From Rhizobium sp. CCGE531 (GTDB lineage Bacteria > Pseudomonadota > Alphaproteobacteria > Rhizobiales > Rhizobiaceae): a DNA stretch of 64,000 nt. This document shows, piece by piece, positions 19,181 to 27,788 of this stretch (position 1 is the stretch's first letter; each line of letters begins with the position of its first letter). The DNA is taken from assembly GCF_003627795.1 (NCBI RefSeq), contig NZ_CP032687.1:62001-126000 (forward strand). The letters run 5' to 3'. The notes under the pieces are model-generated. The model was not told the origin of the DNA. It saw only the letters and a list, made by a program, of their open reading frames with translations, and ran no database searches. The translations under genes were made by a program, and so were the position numbers.

Positions 19181-20437
19181 ATGTTGTATAACTTCCTGCT
19201 TGCGTCCTGGGGGACGTCGGGTAATCTGGGCCCGTTGCTGACTGCAGCTCGACAACTGCAACGGGTTGGCCATAGCGCCCGCATTATGGCTGATCCAGAG
19301 ATGCGGCGTGAAGTGGCTGCGGCGGGTTTCGACTTCGTCTCCTGGCGGCGTGCCCCGATGGGGATCGACGCGGATCCTGCCTGCTTTTCAGACATGCAGG
19401 ACTGGTTCCAAAAGGCGGTGTTCGGCCCGGCGCCAGCCTACGCAGCCGACGTCCAGGATGAGATCGGCCGCATACCGACGGATGCTGTCATTGCCATCGA
19501 TATGTTGTTTGGTGCCGTGTTGGGCGCCGAAGCCGCTGGCGTGCCGATCGCAATGTTGTCACCCCATGTGAGCCTTCGCCCTTTGCCAGGAATTCCGCCG
19601 GCCGCCAGCGGATTGGCGCAGCCGCAGACGCCAGAAGAGCGGATCGCGATCGCGGCGGCGAACGAAAATTGGGCTTGCTTCCTGGACCAATTCCTTTCGC
19701 TTCTAAACGAGGCGCGTGCCGGCCTCGGCCTGTCCGGTTTGGCCAGGACGGTGGATTTATTTGAGTGTGCCGATCGGTACTTGCTGGCGATCAGCCGGAC
19801 CTTCGATTTTGAGGCCGACCTTCTACCGGACAACGTTCGTTATGTTGGGCCACTGCTGGAGCAGCCAAATTGGTCAAGGAGCTGGAAGGCGCCTTGGCCT
19901 GTGGACGCCAATCGACCTCGTGTGCTCGTCGCCTGCAGCTCCGGCGCTCAGGGTCAAGACGACTTGGTTCAACGGATCATTTGCGCATTGGGTACGCTGG
20001 ACGTGCACGCGGTGGCGACCATCGGACCTCATGTTGACGCGGGGAAGCTGGTCGCCCCCGCGAACGTGCATCTGTTGCACGGCGCTCCGCATGACACAGT
20101 GATGAAGGAAGTCTGCCTTTTGATAACGCAGGGCGGCCACGGCACCGTCAGCCGGGGGCTGATAAACGGTCTACCGCAACTGGTGCTCCCCAACGGGCGC
20201 GACCAGGGGGATAATGCTGCACGAGTTGTGTCGAAGGGAGCTGGTCTTCGACTACCCCCGAGTGCTAGCGAAGCCGAGATCGCCCATGCCGTCAGTGGCC
20301 TGTTACAGGAGCCGCGCTATCGCGATGCGGCGCGCCGCTTGGGCGATGGCATCAAAGCTGAAATCGCCGCCTCCGGTCTCATTGACGAATTGGAGGCTAT
20401 GGTGGCAAATAAATCCATTGTTGGATCGGCGACCTGA
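19181..20437 (+). CDS. UDP-glycosyltransferase, MGT/GT1 type
   Basis: A 418-residue GT-B fold enzyme. The N-terminal acceptor domain starts 'FLLASWGTSGNLGPLLTAAR', a nucleotide-fold entry with the serine-glycine turn typical of GT1. The C-terminal donor domain carries 'HLLHGAPHDTVMKEVCLLIT' and 'QGGHGTVSRGLINGLPQLVL', the HGG-type sugar-nucleotide motif, then 'GRDQGDNAARVVSKGAGLRL'. Such enzymes attach sugars to small lipophilic acceptors such as flavonoids, macrolides or sterols. The acceptor here is unknown. GAGGTGAGG lies before the ATG. A nod box lies 470 bases upstream and an alpha/beta hydrolase 317 bases downstream, which hints at a symbiotic glycoside made or modified on flavonoid induction. 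Confidence 0.8.
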   Translation: MLYNFLLASWGTSGNLGPLLTAARQLQRVGHSARIMADPEMRREVAAAGFDFVSWRRAPMGIDADPACFSDMQDWFQKAVFGPAPAYAADVQDEIGRIPTDAVIAIDMLFGAVLGAEAAGVPIAMLSPHVSLRPLPGIPPAASGLAQPQTPEERIAIAAANENWACFLDQFLSLLNEARAGLGLSGLARTVDLFECADRYLLAISRTFDFEADLLPDNVRYVGPLLEQPNWSRSWKAPWPVDANRPRVLVACSSGAQGQDDLVQRIICALGTLDVHAVATIGPHVDAGKLVAPANVHLLHGAPHDTVMKEVCLLITQGGHGTVSRGLINGLPQLVLPNGRDQGDNAARVVSKGAGLRLPPSASEAEIAHAVSGLLQEPRYRDAARRLGDGIKAEIAASGLIDELEAMVANKSIVGSAT

Positions 20438-20754
20438 TGCGGGCGGCTTGATCGTGCATTCGGATTGTTCGATTTTATCGTCGGTGCGCTCAGGCATTTC
20501 CTCCATGGGGATTTAGGCACCGATATCTTTCCTTCGATGCTTGCCTACCGGGCAAGTCGATCTTCGTCTCCGGCTTGGTGCCGCTCACAGTTCATCATGT
20601 TCAAGTGCTGCCCCATTTGCCACGGGCATTCTCAACTGGATCAGTTTGCAATCGGCAAGCCATTGCTCTCGCGGTCTGAGTGCCGCGGGTCGTTCCCCTC
20701 TATGACACAAACACTCTACCCTTTGCTGGCGAGCCCAAAAAAGAGCCGAACCCC

Positions 20755-21615
20755 ATGAATGTAGCCGAATCGAGCCCCGTCCTGATGAACCGCGCCGGGG
20801 TGTGCCTTGCGCACTTCGAAGCAATATCGGCTTCGCCCCTAAGTCCGCCGCTCGTCCTGATTCACGGCTGGACCGGCGATCACAGGATATTCACGCCGCA
20901 GATCGAATATTTTGCTAAAAGTCGGCACGTCATGGCGGTAAACCTCCGCGGTCACGGAGACAGCGACGCGCCGAAGCAGGAGTACACGATCGAGGATTTT
21001 GCTGACGACGTAGCGTGGCAATGCAGCGAGCGGAACCTGGTGAAACCGCTGATCATCGGCCACAGCATGGGTGGATCGGTCGCACTCGAGCTGTGCGGCC
21101 GCCATCCTGAGCTGGCCTCTGGTGTGGTGATGATCGATTCTATTGTCACGCCCCGGTGGGCGCTTCGCGACAGCCCCGAAATTGATCAGTTCCTGGATGC
21201 AATTTCGAGCTCAAACTATCGGGAGGTTTTGCGAAAAAACGCGTGGTCCATGGCCCTCGACTACGACGACCCTTCCAGGCGCGAGAGCATCCACAACACC
21301 TATATCCGCGCCTCGTGCGAGAAGACACCGCAGCATGTGGCGTATTCTGCAATGCGCAATTTCATCCTCAACTATGATGCGTCTCCTGCGGCAACGCGTT
21401 GCAAGGTCCCGATGGCCTACATCGCTGCCGATGTGCCGCTGGTGAGCGCTGCATGTGATCTCGACTGGCTAAAGGTTCGCTGCTCCCAACTCGTTTTGGC
21501 CAAGACGCTGTTGGCTGGCCATTTCAATACCATCGAGGTGGCTGACCAGGTAAATGCGATGCTCGACCGCTTCTTAGCAGTCGGCCTTAGGCCGCGCCCC
21601 ACCACCCGGATGTAA
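20755..21615 (+). CDS. Alpha/beta hydrolase
   Basis: A 286-residue soluble hydrolase. The oxyanion-hole motif 'LVLIHGWTGDH' is followed by 'AVNLRGHGDSDAP', the nucleophile elbow 'LIIGHSMGGSVALELC' and a late 'LLAGHFNTIE' with the catalytic histidine. The acid is probably in 'YIAADVPLVSAACDLDWLK'. No signal peptide. The ATG at 20755 is preferred over an earlier one at 20680 because homology-like sequence begins after it. It lies 317 bases after the glycosyltransferase on the same strand, so cotranscription is possible. Esterases, lactonases and haloperoxidase-like enzymes share this fold, so the substrate cannot be told. Confidence 0.8.
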   Translation: MNVAESSPVLMNRAGVCLAHFEAISASPLSPPLVLIHGWTGDHRIFTPQIEYFAKSRHVMAVNLRGHGDSDAPKQEYTIEDFADDVAWQCSERNLVKPLIIGHSMGGSVALELCGRHPELASGVVMIDSIVTPRWALRDSPEIDQFLDAISSSNYREVLRKNAWSMALDYDDPSRRESIHNTYIRASCEKTPQHVAYSAMRNFILNYDASPAATRCKVPMAYIAADVPLVSAACDLDWLKVRCSQLVLAKTLLAGHFNTIEVADQVNAMLDRFLAVGLRPRPTTRM

Positions 21616-22371
21616 CGGATGTGCCTAATAGACTGGTTTGCGATGCTATGCCGACCGAGGCCAGCCGAATTCGTGTAGGGTCCGCTGTCGCGACCGACAT
21701 GAAATCTGGCGGGGAGTGTAAAGGCGTTCTCAAGGCAAGCGGCGCTTGATCGTCGTTAATGTAACCGTGGTGCGGATTGCCCGGCACGACCTGTCATGCC
21801 ATGAAAGTTTCGCCTCGTTGCTCGCCAAGCGGGCATTAGACCTGATCTGTGTTTCGATGACGCGCTCTATACCGCGGGTCGAACGGCCGGTTACAACAGC
21901 CGCACGCGCATCGCCCACAGCCGCACCATCTTCTTGTCATTTGACCGCTAACCATCGCCATCACGGCCGCATTTGCGTATTCGCCTGACCTTTGCGCCTC
22001 CTTGCAGGCGTGAATCGTACGCATGTTTCTTGGGAGGCTAGCGAGACGAAAATGGTCGCTCTCCGCTCCGTGACCAAATATGTGGTCGCTCGCCGCCATC
22101 ACCGGGCAGGGCAATCCATTCGTCACGTGATGGCCGACCAAGCACTCCTGAGAGCCTCGGCGAGGCGCACCTTCCCGCCCGTGCACTCAATACCAGGCCT
22201 GGTGACCTATGCGCGCCTTCGCCCTTGTGGGGAAATCAGTACGAGGATCGTCTCAGAGCCATATGGAAGTGACAAACCTGGAGCGGTTGCGACATTGCAG
22301 TGCGACTTATCCTACAAGGCCTTCATGCTCCCAAGCCTTTGATTCCAGAGGGTCAGTTCAGATGCGCTTGA
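21616..22371. other. Intergenic, no gene recognised
   Basis: Overlapping small frames on both strands with no family signature. A one-mismatch NifA-type site (TGC-N10-ACA) lies at 22301-22316, 58 bases before the sigma-54 element. Confidence 0.4.
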
Positions 22372-22387
22372 TTGGCACAGCTCTTGC
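22372..22387 (+). promoter_or_regulatory. Sigma-54 promoter of prolyl oligopeptidase gene
   Basis: TTGGCACAGCTCTTGC matches TGGCAC-N5-TTGC with GG at -24 and GC at -12. The predicted start is near 22398, 53 bases before the ATG at 22451. A weak NifA-like site is centred about 65 bases before the -24. Confidence 0.75.
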
Positions 22388-22450
22388 CGAGACGAGAGGC
22401 GGAGCGGTTTGTTTCAACCGCTTGGACGTTGGATTTCGGCGAGGTAAATT

Positions 22451-24640
22451 ATGCGCGGTACATTTCTGAATAGATTGGTGTTGGCTATGGTTTTGGCGAT
22501 GGCATTCACCATGGCGGCTTCTGCCAAGGCGCCGATGACCACTGTTGCCAAGCCGATCGATTCCAACCCTAACAACGCTCCCAACGACGCCGCCGACCCT
22601 CGCGCCTATCTGAATGAGATTGACGGCGAAAAGGCGATGGTCTGGGTGAAGGCGCATAACCAATCAACCGTCAACAAACTGTCGAAAGATCCACGCTATG
22701 GCGAATATCAGGCTGACATTCTGAAGATCTTGCAAGCCACCGATCGCATTGTTCGGCCCGGCTTCGCGCATGGCAGCACGATCGACAACTTTTGGCAGGA
22801 CGGCACGCACGTGCAGGGTCTGTGGCGGCGGACGAGCTGGGAAGCCTACAGGTCTGGAAGCCCTCAATGGCGCGTCATTCTCGATGTCGAGGCGCTGTCC
22901 AAACTCGAGGATAAGACCTGGGTGCTCAGAAGCGAGAACTGCCTGCCGCCCGTCGACAATCTCTGCCTGCTCAGCCTGTCTGATGGCGGCAAGGATGCAG
23001 ATGTGGTGCGCGAATTCGACATCGCCAGGGGCCAGTTCGTTAAGGAAGGCTTCGTCCTGCCTGAGGGCAAGCAGTCGGCGACTTGGGTGGACGAGAACAC
23101 CATCTACGTGACTCGGGAATGGACGCCGGGCGAAGTGACGGATTCCGGCTACGGCTACGTCACCAAGGTGCTGAAGCGGGGCCAGAGCCTCGATCAGGCG
23201 GTCGAGATTTTTCGCGGCGACAAGAAAGACGTCTCGTCTCGCCGCAGCGTGATGCGCGACATTGATGGCAAGTATGTGATGGACATCTCCTATCGCGACC
23301 TCGACTCGTTCAACACAGAACTAGCCTTCTACCCGAACGGTCACACCGATAACCGCAAGGTCGTTCTGCCATTCCCGACCACAGCTGCTTTAAGTGGCTA
23401 CTACAAGGGCCAGGCAATCTACAATTTGAAGTCGGACTGGGCCTCGGCCAATGGCACCGTCTTCCACAATGGCGCGCTAATCGCTTTCGATCTCCGCGCG
23501 GCGCTCGCCGATCCGGCGCACGTTGAACCACTTGTGCTGTTCATGCCGAACGACCACCAGTCTGTCCAAGGGATTACCCAGACGAAAAATCATCTTGTGC
23601 TGTCGATCCAGTCGAATGTCAGCAGCGAGGTACGCAGCTTTGATTTCGGCAAGAATGGCTGGTCGTCCTTTAAATTGGCCCTGCCGGAAAATTCGACTTT
23701 GTCCGTGACGTCGAGCGACAATGAGAGCGATCACCTGTTCATCTTCTCGGAAGGTTTCCTCGAACCCTCCACCCTTTTTTACGCGGATGCTGCAAGCGGC
23801 AATGTCGAGAAGCTCAAGTCGAGCCCGGAACGCTTCGATGCTGAAGACCTGCAAGTACAGCAGTTCTGGGCGACCTCGGAGGATGGAACGAAAGTTCCCT
23901 ACTTCCTCGTGGCGCGCAAAGATATTAAGCTCGACGGCACGAACCCCACCATCCTCTATGCTTATGGCGGTTTTGAAATTTCAATGCGTCCCACCTATTT
24001 GGCAACACTTGGCAAGTTGTGGTTGGAAAAGGGGGGTGCCTACGCGCTGGCCAATATACGAGGGGGTGGCGAATTCGGACCAAAATGGCACGAGGCCGGT
24101 TTGAAAACCCATCGTCAGCGTGTCTATGACGACTTCCAGGCCGTGGCGCAGGACCTGATCGCGAAGAAGGTTACCTCGGCACCGCATCTCGGGATCATGG
24201 GTGGTTCGAACGGCGGCCTGCTGATGGGCGTGCAACTGACCGAGCGCCCTGATCTATGGAACGCGGCCGTGATCCAGGTGCCGCTTCTCGACATGGTCAA
24301 CTTCACCCACATGTCGGCAGGAGCCTCGTGGCAGGGCGAATATGGCAATCCGGACGATCCTGTCGAAGGCGCCTTTCTGCGCTCGATCTCGCCATATCAT
24401 AACGTAAGGGCGGGTGTGGGTTATCCGGAGCCTTTCTTCGAAACCTCGACCAAAGATGACCGCGTCGGTCCGGCGCACGCGCGCAAAATGGCCGCCCTGT
24501 TCGAAGATATGAGTCTGCCCTTCTACTATTACGAAAACATCGAGGGCGGCCACGCCGCTGCCGCCAACCTGCAGGAACGCGCGCGCCTCTACGCGCTCGA
24601 ATACACCTACATGTCTCAAAAACTCATGGACAATAAGTGA
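22451..24640 (+). CDS. Secreted prolyl oligopeptidase family serine peptidase (S9A)
   Basis: A 729-residue exported peptidase. Residues 1-26 form a signal peptide ending 'TMAASAKA'. The N-terminal half is the seven-bladed propeller that gates the active site. The catalytic domain carries 'LYAYGGFEISMRP', the nucleophile motif 'IMGGSNGGLLMG', the aspartate in 'ETSTKDDRVGPAHARKM' and the histidine in 'ENIEGGHAAAANLQERA', so the triad is complete. Members cut short proline-containing peptides. Behind a sigma-54 promoter and with a signal peptide, it may act in the bacteroid periplasm on peptides, perhaps host-derived. Length and motifs are normal. The next gene, a DoxX protein 309 bases on, has its own sigma-54 promoter. 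Confidence 0.88.
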   Translation: MRGTFLNRLVLAMVLAMAFTMAASAKAPMTTVAKPIDSNPNNAPNDAADPRAYLNEIDGEKAMVWVKAHNQSTVNKLSKDPRYGEYQADILKILQATDRIVRPGFAHGSTIDNFWQDGTHVQGLWRRTSWEAYRSGSPQWRVILDVEALSKLEDKTWVLRSENCLPPVDNLCLLSLSDGGKDADVVREFDIARGQFVKEGFVLPEGKQSATWVDENTIYVTREWTPGEVTDSGYGYVTKVLKRGQSLDQAVEIFRGDKKDVSSRRSVMRDIDGKYVMDISYRDLDSFNTELAFYPNGHTDNRKVVLPFPTTAALSGYYKGQAIYNLKSDWASANGTVFHNGALIAFDLRAALADPAHVEPLVLFMPNDHQSVQGITQTKNHLVLSIQSNVSSEVRSFDFGKNGWSSFKLALPENSTLSVTSSDNESDHLFIFSEGFLEPSTLFYADAASGNVEKLKSSPERFDAEDLQVQQFWATSEDGTKVPYFLVARKDIKLDGTNPTILYAYGGFEISMRPTYLATLGKLWLEKGGAYALANIRGGGEFGPKWHEAGLKTHRQRVYDDFQAVAQDLIAKKVTSAPHLGIMGGSNGGLLMGVQLTERPDLWNAAVIQVPLLDMVNFTHMSAGASWQGEYGNPDDPVEGAFLRSISPYHNVRAGVGYPEPFFETSTKDDRVGPAHARKMAALFEDMSLPFYYYENIEGGHAAAANLQERARLYALEYTYMSQKLMDNK

Positions 24641-24830
24641 GCATGGATCCTCGCGATTGGAACGGATTTGCAATCCGGTTCGAGTAAAGGATCGGACCGT
24701 TGCCGCGTGCGTTTCTTTGGCGGCGGACACGCACGACAAAATCGGGTTGTATCAAGCCCCAATGCTTCTTCCGCGCTCAGAAGACCTATCTGGTCTTACG
24801 CAAGATCGCCTTACGTCCCTCGATAATTTC

Positions 24831-24846
24831 TTGGCACCGTATTTGC
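24831..24846 (+). promoter_or_regulatory. Sigma-54 promoter of doxX
   Basis: TTGGCACCGTATTTGC matches TGGCAC-N5-TTGC with both invariant dinucleotides. The predicted start is near 24857, about 90 bases before the gene. No TGT-N10-ACA was found within 150 bases upstream. Confidence 0.7.
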
Positions 24847-24949
24847 GCGAACTGATCAACCCAGGTTCGTTCCTATCGATCCGGCGTCCTGATCCGAATG
24901 CCGATCGACCGGAATTAGGACGAGACAACTGGAAAAACTGGAGACTGCT

Positions 24950-25354
24950 TTGGAGGATGCTTCAAAACACGCGCAGACGGCACTCGCCGTGCTCCGAATC
25001 GTTACCGCCCTGCTGCTCATTGAACATGGCGCCATGAAGCTAGCCGGATTCCCCGCGTTCGGCGTTGGCGGAGCAGGGGACGAAGCCAATTTATCCACTC
25101 TGATGCTGATTTTTAGCCTTCGGGAGGTGTTCGGCGGCCTGGCTGTGCTGACTGGCCTCCTGACCAGACCGGTTGCATTCCTTTTATCCGGGCAGATGGG
25201 CCTCGGCTATTGGACTACCAATTTCTCAGGCAAGAGCGCCTTTCCCGTGCCGAACGGCGGCGATGGTACGCTCCTGTTTTGCTTCATCTTTCTTTATCTG
25301 GCCTCTACAGGGCCCGGGGCTTGGAGCTTTGACGCAAAGATGAAGCGAATATGA
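24950..25354 (+). CDS. DoxX family membrane protein
   Basis: A 134-residue inner membrane protein with four hydrophobic segments: 'VLRIVTALLLIEHGAMKLAG', 'LMLIFSLREVFGGLAVLTG', 'PVAFLLSGQMGLGYW' and 'LLFCFIFLYLASTGPGAW'. The TTG at 24950 follows GGAG by seven bases. DoxX proteins are linked to quinone or thiol redox and oxidative stress, but the biochemical role in rhizobia is not settled. The sigma-54 promoter suggests expression during nitrogen fixation. A decayed paralogue lies at 30.1 kb. Confidence 0.8.
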   Translation: MEDASKHAQTALAVLRIVTALLLIEHGAMKLAGFPAFGVGGAGDEANLSTLMLIFSLREVFGGLAVLTGLLTRPVAFLLSGQMGLGYWTTNFSGKSAFPVPNGGDGTLLFCFIFLYLASTGPGAWSFDAKMKRI

Positions 25355-25937
25355 GAGGGGCTTCGTGACTGCAGCGGGAAGAATCGTACGTCCGGAACCA
25401 CCATCGTTGAATTCCCCGCTTTGGATCGTATCGGGAAGTCACCGTATGACATCTGGTCAGCAAACATGCTGAAGAGTAAGTGACGACTGACCTAGAGAAG
25501 CTCTCCTTCTTTATTCAGAATATACCACGAACTTATTGGGGATCGCGAGCGTCAACCTTTGCGGTTGACAATGCCGATTGCCTGTCGACATAGGTATACA
25601 ACAACATTAGGTCGACAAGAAGCGGCGTCGAGGTGGAACCCGCCACGGGCGAATGCTAGTAGACGAAACCAAAAACAACCGCTCTCCGAGCGCCGTAATC
25701 GGCCAACCCTTCAGTCCACGCCTAAGAGGCGAAGGCGACTGAAGATCCTGAGGCAGATGTCATGCCTGCCAACACTCGGATAAGAGTGGAGAGGAAATAA
25801 ACCGCCTCGTCACTGGAGGTTTCGGGCGCCGGGCAAGCTATGTTCAATTAAAAAATGGTTGTCGCAAGCTCTATGAAACTCGAGAGACGATCTTGTATGA
25901 ACCGACAAGATCGATGTCGCTGGCACCTGGAGAACAC
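25355..25937. other. Intergenic, no gene recognised
   Basis: A 74-residue basic frame at 25559-25783 has no family signature or start signal. Confidence 0.4.
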
Positions 25938-26978
25938 ATGATGGAAAATAGCGCCGATGATGCCGTTTTTCGATATTGCGGCTCAACGTTCGATAGCATG
26001 ATCGAAACTCTCAGCGAGGTTTTCGGGACATTCGACGCTGAACTCGTAAGTCGCTCCCAAGAGTTCCATTGGGGGATCGATCTTTCGACTTGTGAAGGCG
26101 CCGTGTTGATTACCGGTTCCCATCAGGATGGGTTTCAGTTCCGCACGGAATGGTGCTCGGGTGCAACGGAGCATCTATCGATCGTGGTGCCGCGCAGCGG
26201 TGGCATGGGGGTTACGTACGGTCGGCGCACCGCCGAGGCAGCACAAGGGAAATTGCTGCTTTACCGGAATTTCGAGCCTGACGGCATCGTGATGCACGGG
26301 CAAGCCAATCTAATAGATGAGTTGGTGCTTGATTGGGCCTTATTCCAACGGACAATTTGCGAGACTTTTGACGTGCCTTTCAATGGCTCCCTTGACCTCC
26401 TGCCTGAGCTGGATCTGTCAACGCCAGTTGGCCGCACGATCGGCAATCTCGCCGAAACAATCATCGACGGAATGCGCGCTAATGGTCCGCTTTTGCAGTC
26501 TCCTATAGCCATGGCACATATTTCGCAGGCGCTCGCCGATGTGGTGATAAGGATGGTGCCTCATCGGCTATTGCATCTGCTGGATAAGAAACCCAGCATG
26601 ATCGCTCCCAGACATGTTCGACGCGGGATCGAGTTCATGCGGGCCAATATCGACCAGCCGATTACAATGCCGATGGTGGCAGACGCAGCGGAGGTTTCCA
26701 CCCGAGCGCTCGAAGCTGGTTTTCGTGCTTTTAAGGACATGACACCCGCAGCCTATCTACAAATGCTTCGGTTGCGGGCAGCACGGGAAGACCTGCTAGA
26801 TCCAGAGAACCGCATGCTTTTGAAAGACATCTGCCTGAAATGGGGGTTCTTTCAGTTCGGGAGGTTTTCCGCAGTTTATAGGGCGCACTATGGAGAAAAT
26901 CCGTCTGAAACAAGGAGAGGCGCTTGCGGGTTGCATTCTTTTAGCGCCCCGGGACGAAAAAAGATTGGCTGGAAATGA
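25938..26978 (+). CDS. AraC-family transcriptional regulator
   Basis: A 346-residue regulator. The first ~220 residues are an AraC_binding-like sensing domain. The last ~110 hold two helix-turn-helix units, 'ITMPMVADAAEVSTRALEAG' and 'LLKDICLKWGFFQFGRFSAV', followed by 'YRAHYGENPSETRR'. The ATG at 25938 is chosen because GGAGA lies six bases before it. The C-terminus runs some 20 residues past the usual end. It resembles the broken regulator at 2.7 kb. It lies between the sigma-54 genes and a nod-box operon; its targets and inducer are unknown. Confidence 0.85.
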   Translation: MMENSADDAVFRYCGSTFDSMIETLSEVFGTFDAELVSRSQEFHWGIDLSTCEGAVLITGSHQDGFQFRTEWCSGATEHLSIVVPRSGGMGVTYGRRTAEAAQGKLLLYRNFEPDGIVMHGQANLIDELVLDWALFQRTICETFDVPFNGSLDLLPELDLSTPVGRTIGNLAETIIDGMRANGPLLQSPIAMAHISQALADVVIRMVPHRLLHLLDKKPSMIAPRHVRRGIEFMRANIDQPITMPMVADAAEVSTRALEAGFRAFKDMTPAAYLQMLRLRAAREDLLDPENRMLLKDICLKWGFFQFGRFSAVYRAHYGENPSETRRGACGLHSFSAPGRKKIGWK

Positions 26979-27452
26979 CGGACCGATTGTTTTCAAGGCG
27001 AAACGATCATGTTGGATTTCAACCGCTACCTTGTCTTCGTCATTCTTGCCATCGGTTCCACAGCGTTGGAACTCCCGTCAGTACGCGATAAAAAAATTAA
27101 GCCGCAGACCCGCGAATTGCGGACACACTGTATCGGCACAAAACGAACGTCCGGTGTCCGAACGTTGTTTCGATAAACGCTCGGTTGGGTCTGCACCCAG
27201 CGGTCAAATAACCAGGCCGCCGACAGAAAGTGAGTGAGACCTGCCAGGTTGAAGAGCACCAGTGCCCTACGAGGACTGGAATACCGCCGCTTTCAAAAAG
27301 ACGTGGTCTCCTGTGGCGCAGTTTCTGCCCGCCAACCGCTTGTGCCGGCCGATATCCCCTTACTGTAAGGCGACGGCCAGGGTGGCAGCAGTCAAGAAGC
27401 ATGACTCCGGCGGCTTGCCGATTACTGCGGCGGCTCGTGGATTGGCGATAGC
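26979..27452. other. Intergenic, no clear gene
   Basis: A 55-residue frame beginning 'MLDFNRYLVFVILAIGS' (27009-27176) starts hydrophobic, but no start signal or family was recognised. Probably decayed sequence. Confidence 0.35.
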
Positions 27453-27498
27453 CATTTGCGAAACGAATTGGTCTTATCCAAACAATCGATTTTCAATC
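27453..27498 (+). promoter_or_regulatory. nod box
   Basis: TATCCAAACAATCGATTTT followed by CAATC is an almost perfect 3' half (ATC-N9-GAT). ATT-N9-AAT occurs exactly 22 bases upstream as the weaker first half. One A of the TTTTAC tract is missing. It faces the fatty acid hydroxylase gene 56 bases downstream. Confidence 0.75.
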
Positions 27499-27788
27499 GC
27501 CGCCGACATCGCATACGGCAATTACGTCGTTCCAATTCGTCGGAGCAATTCTAATGTACGTTCTCGATTTAGAGGAGATGGCCCAGTTCTTCGTGAAATC
27601 GTTCACGCTGGTTGCGATATTTGCTACGACATGCGTCGTACTCGAGGTGATCTTTCCGGCTTATCGATATAGCTTTGCCTCGTACGTTCGCGGCGCGCGG
27701 AATTGGGTTATTCGCATTGGATGCGGTGCTGTAATCTGGCACTTGTATGCTCTGGGTTTGCAATTGTTAGGGATTAAACCGCTCCTTC

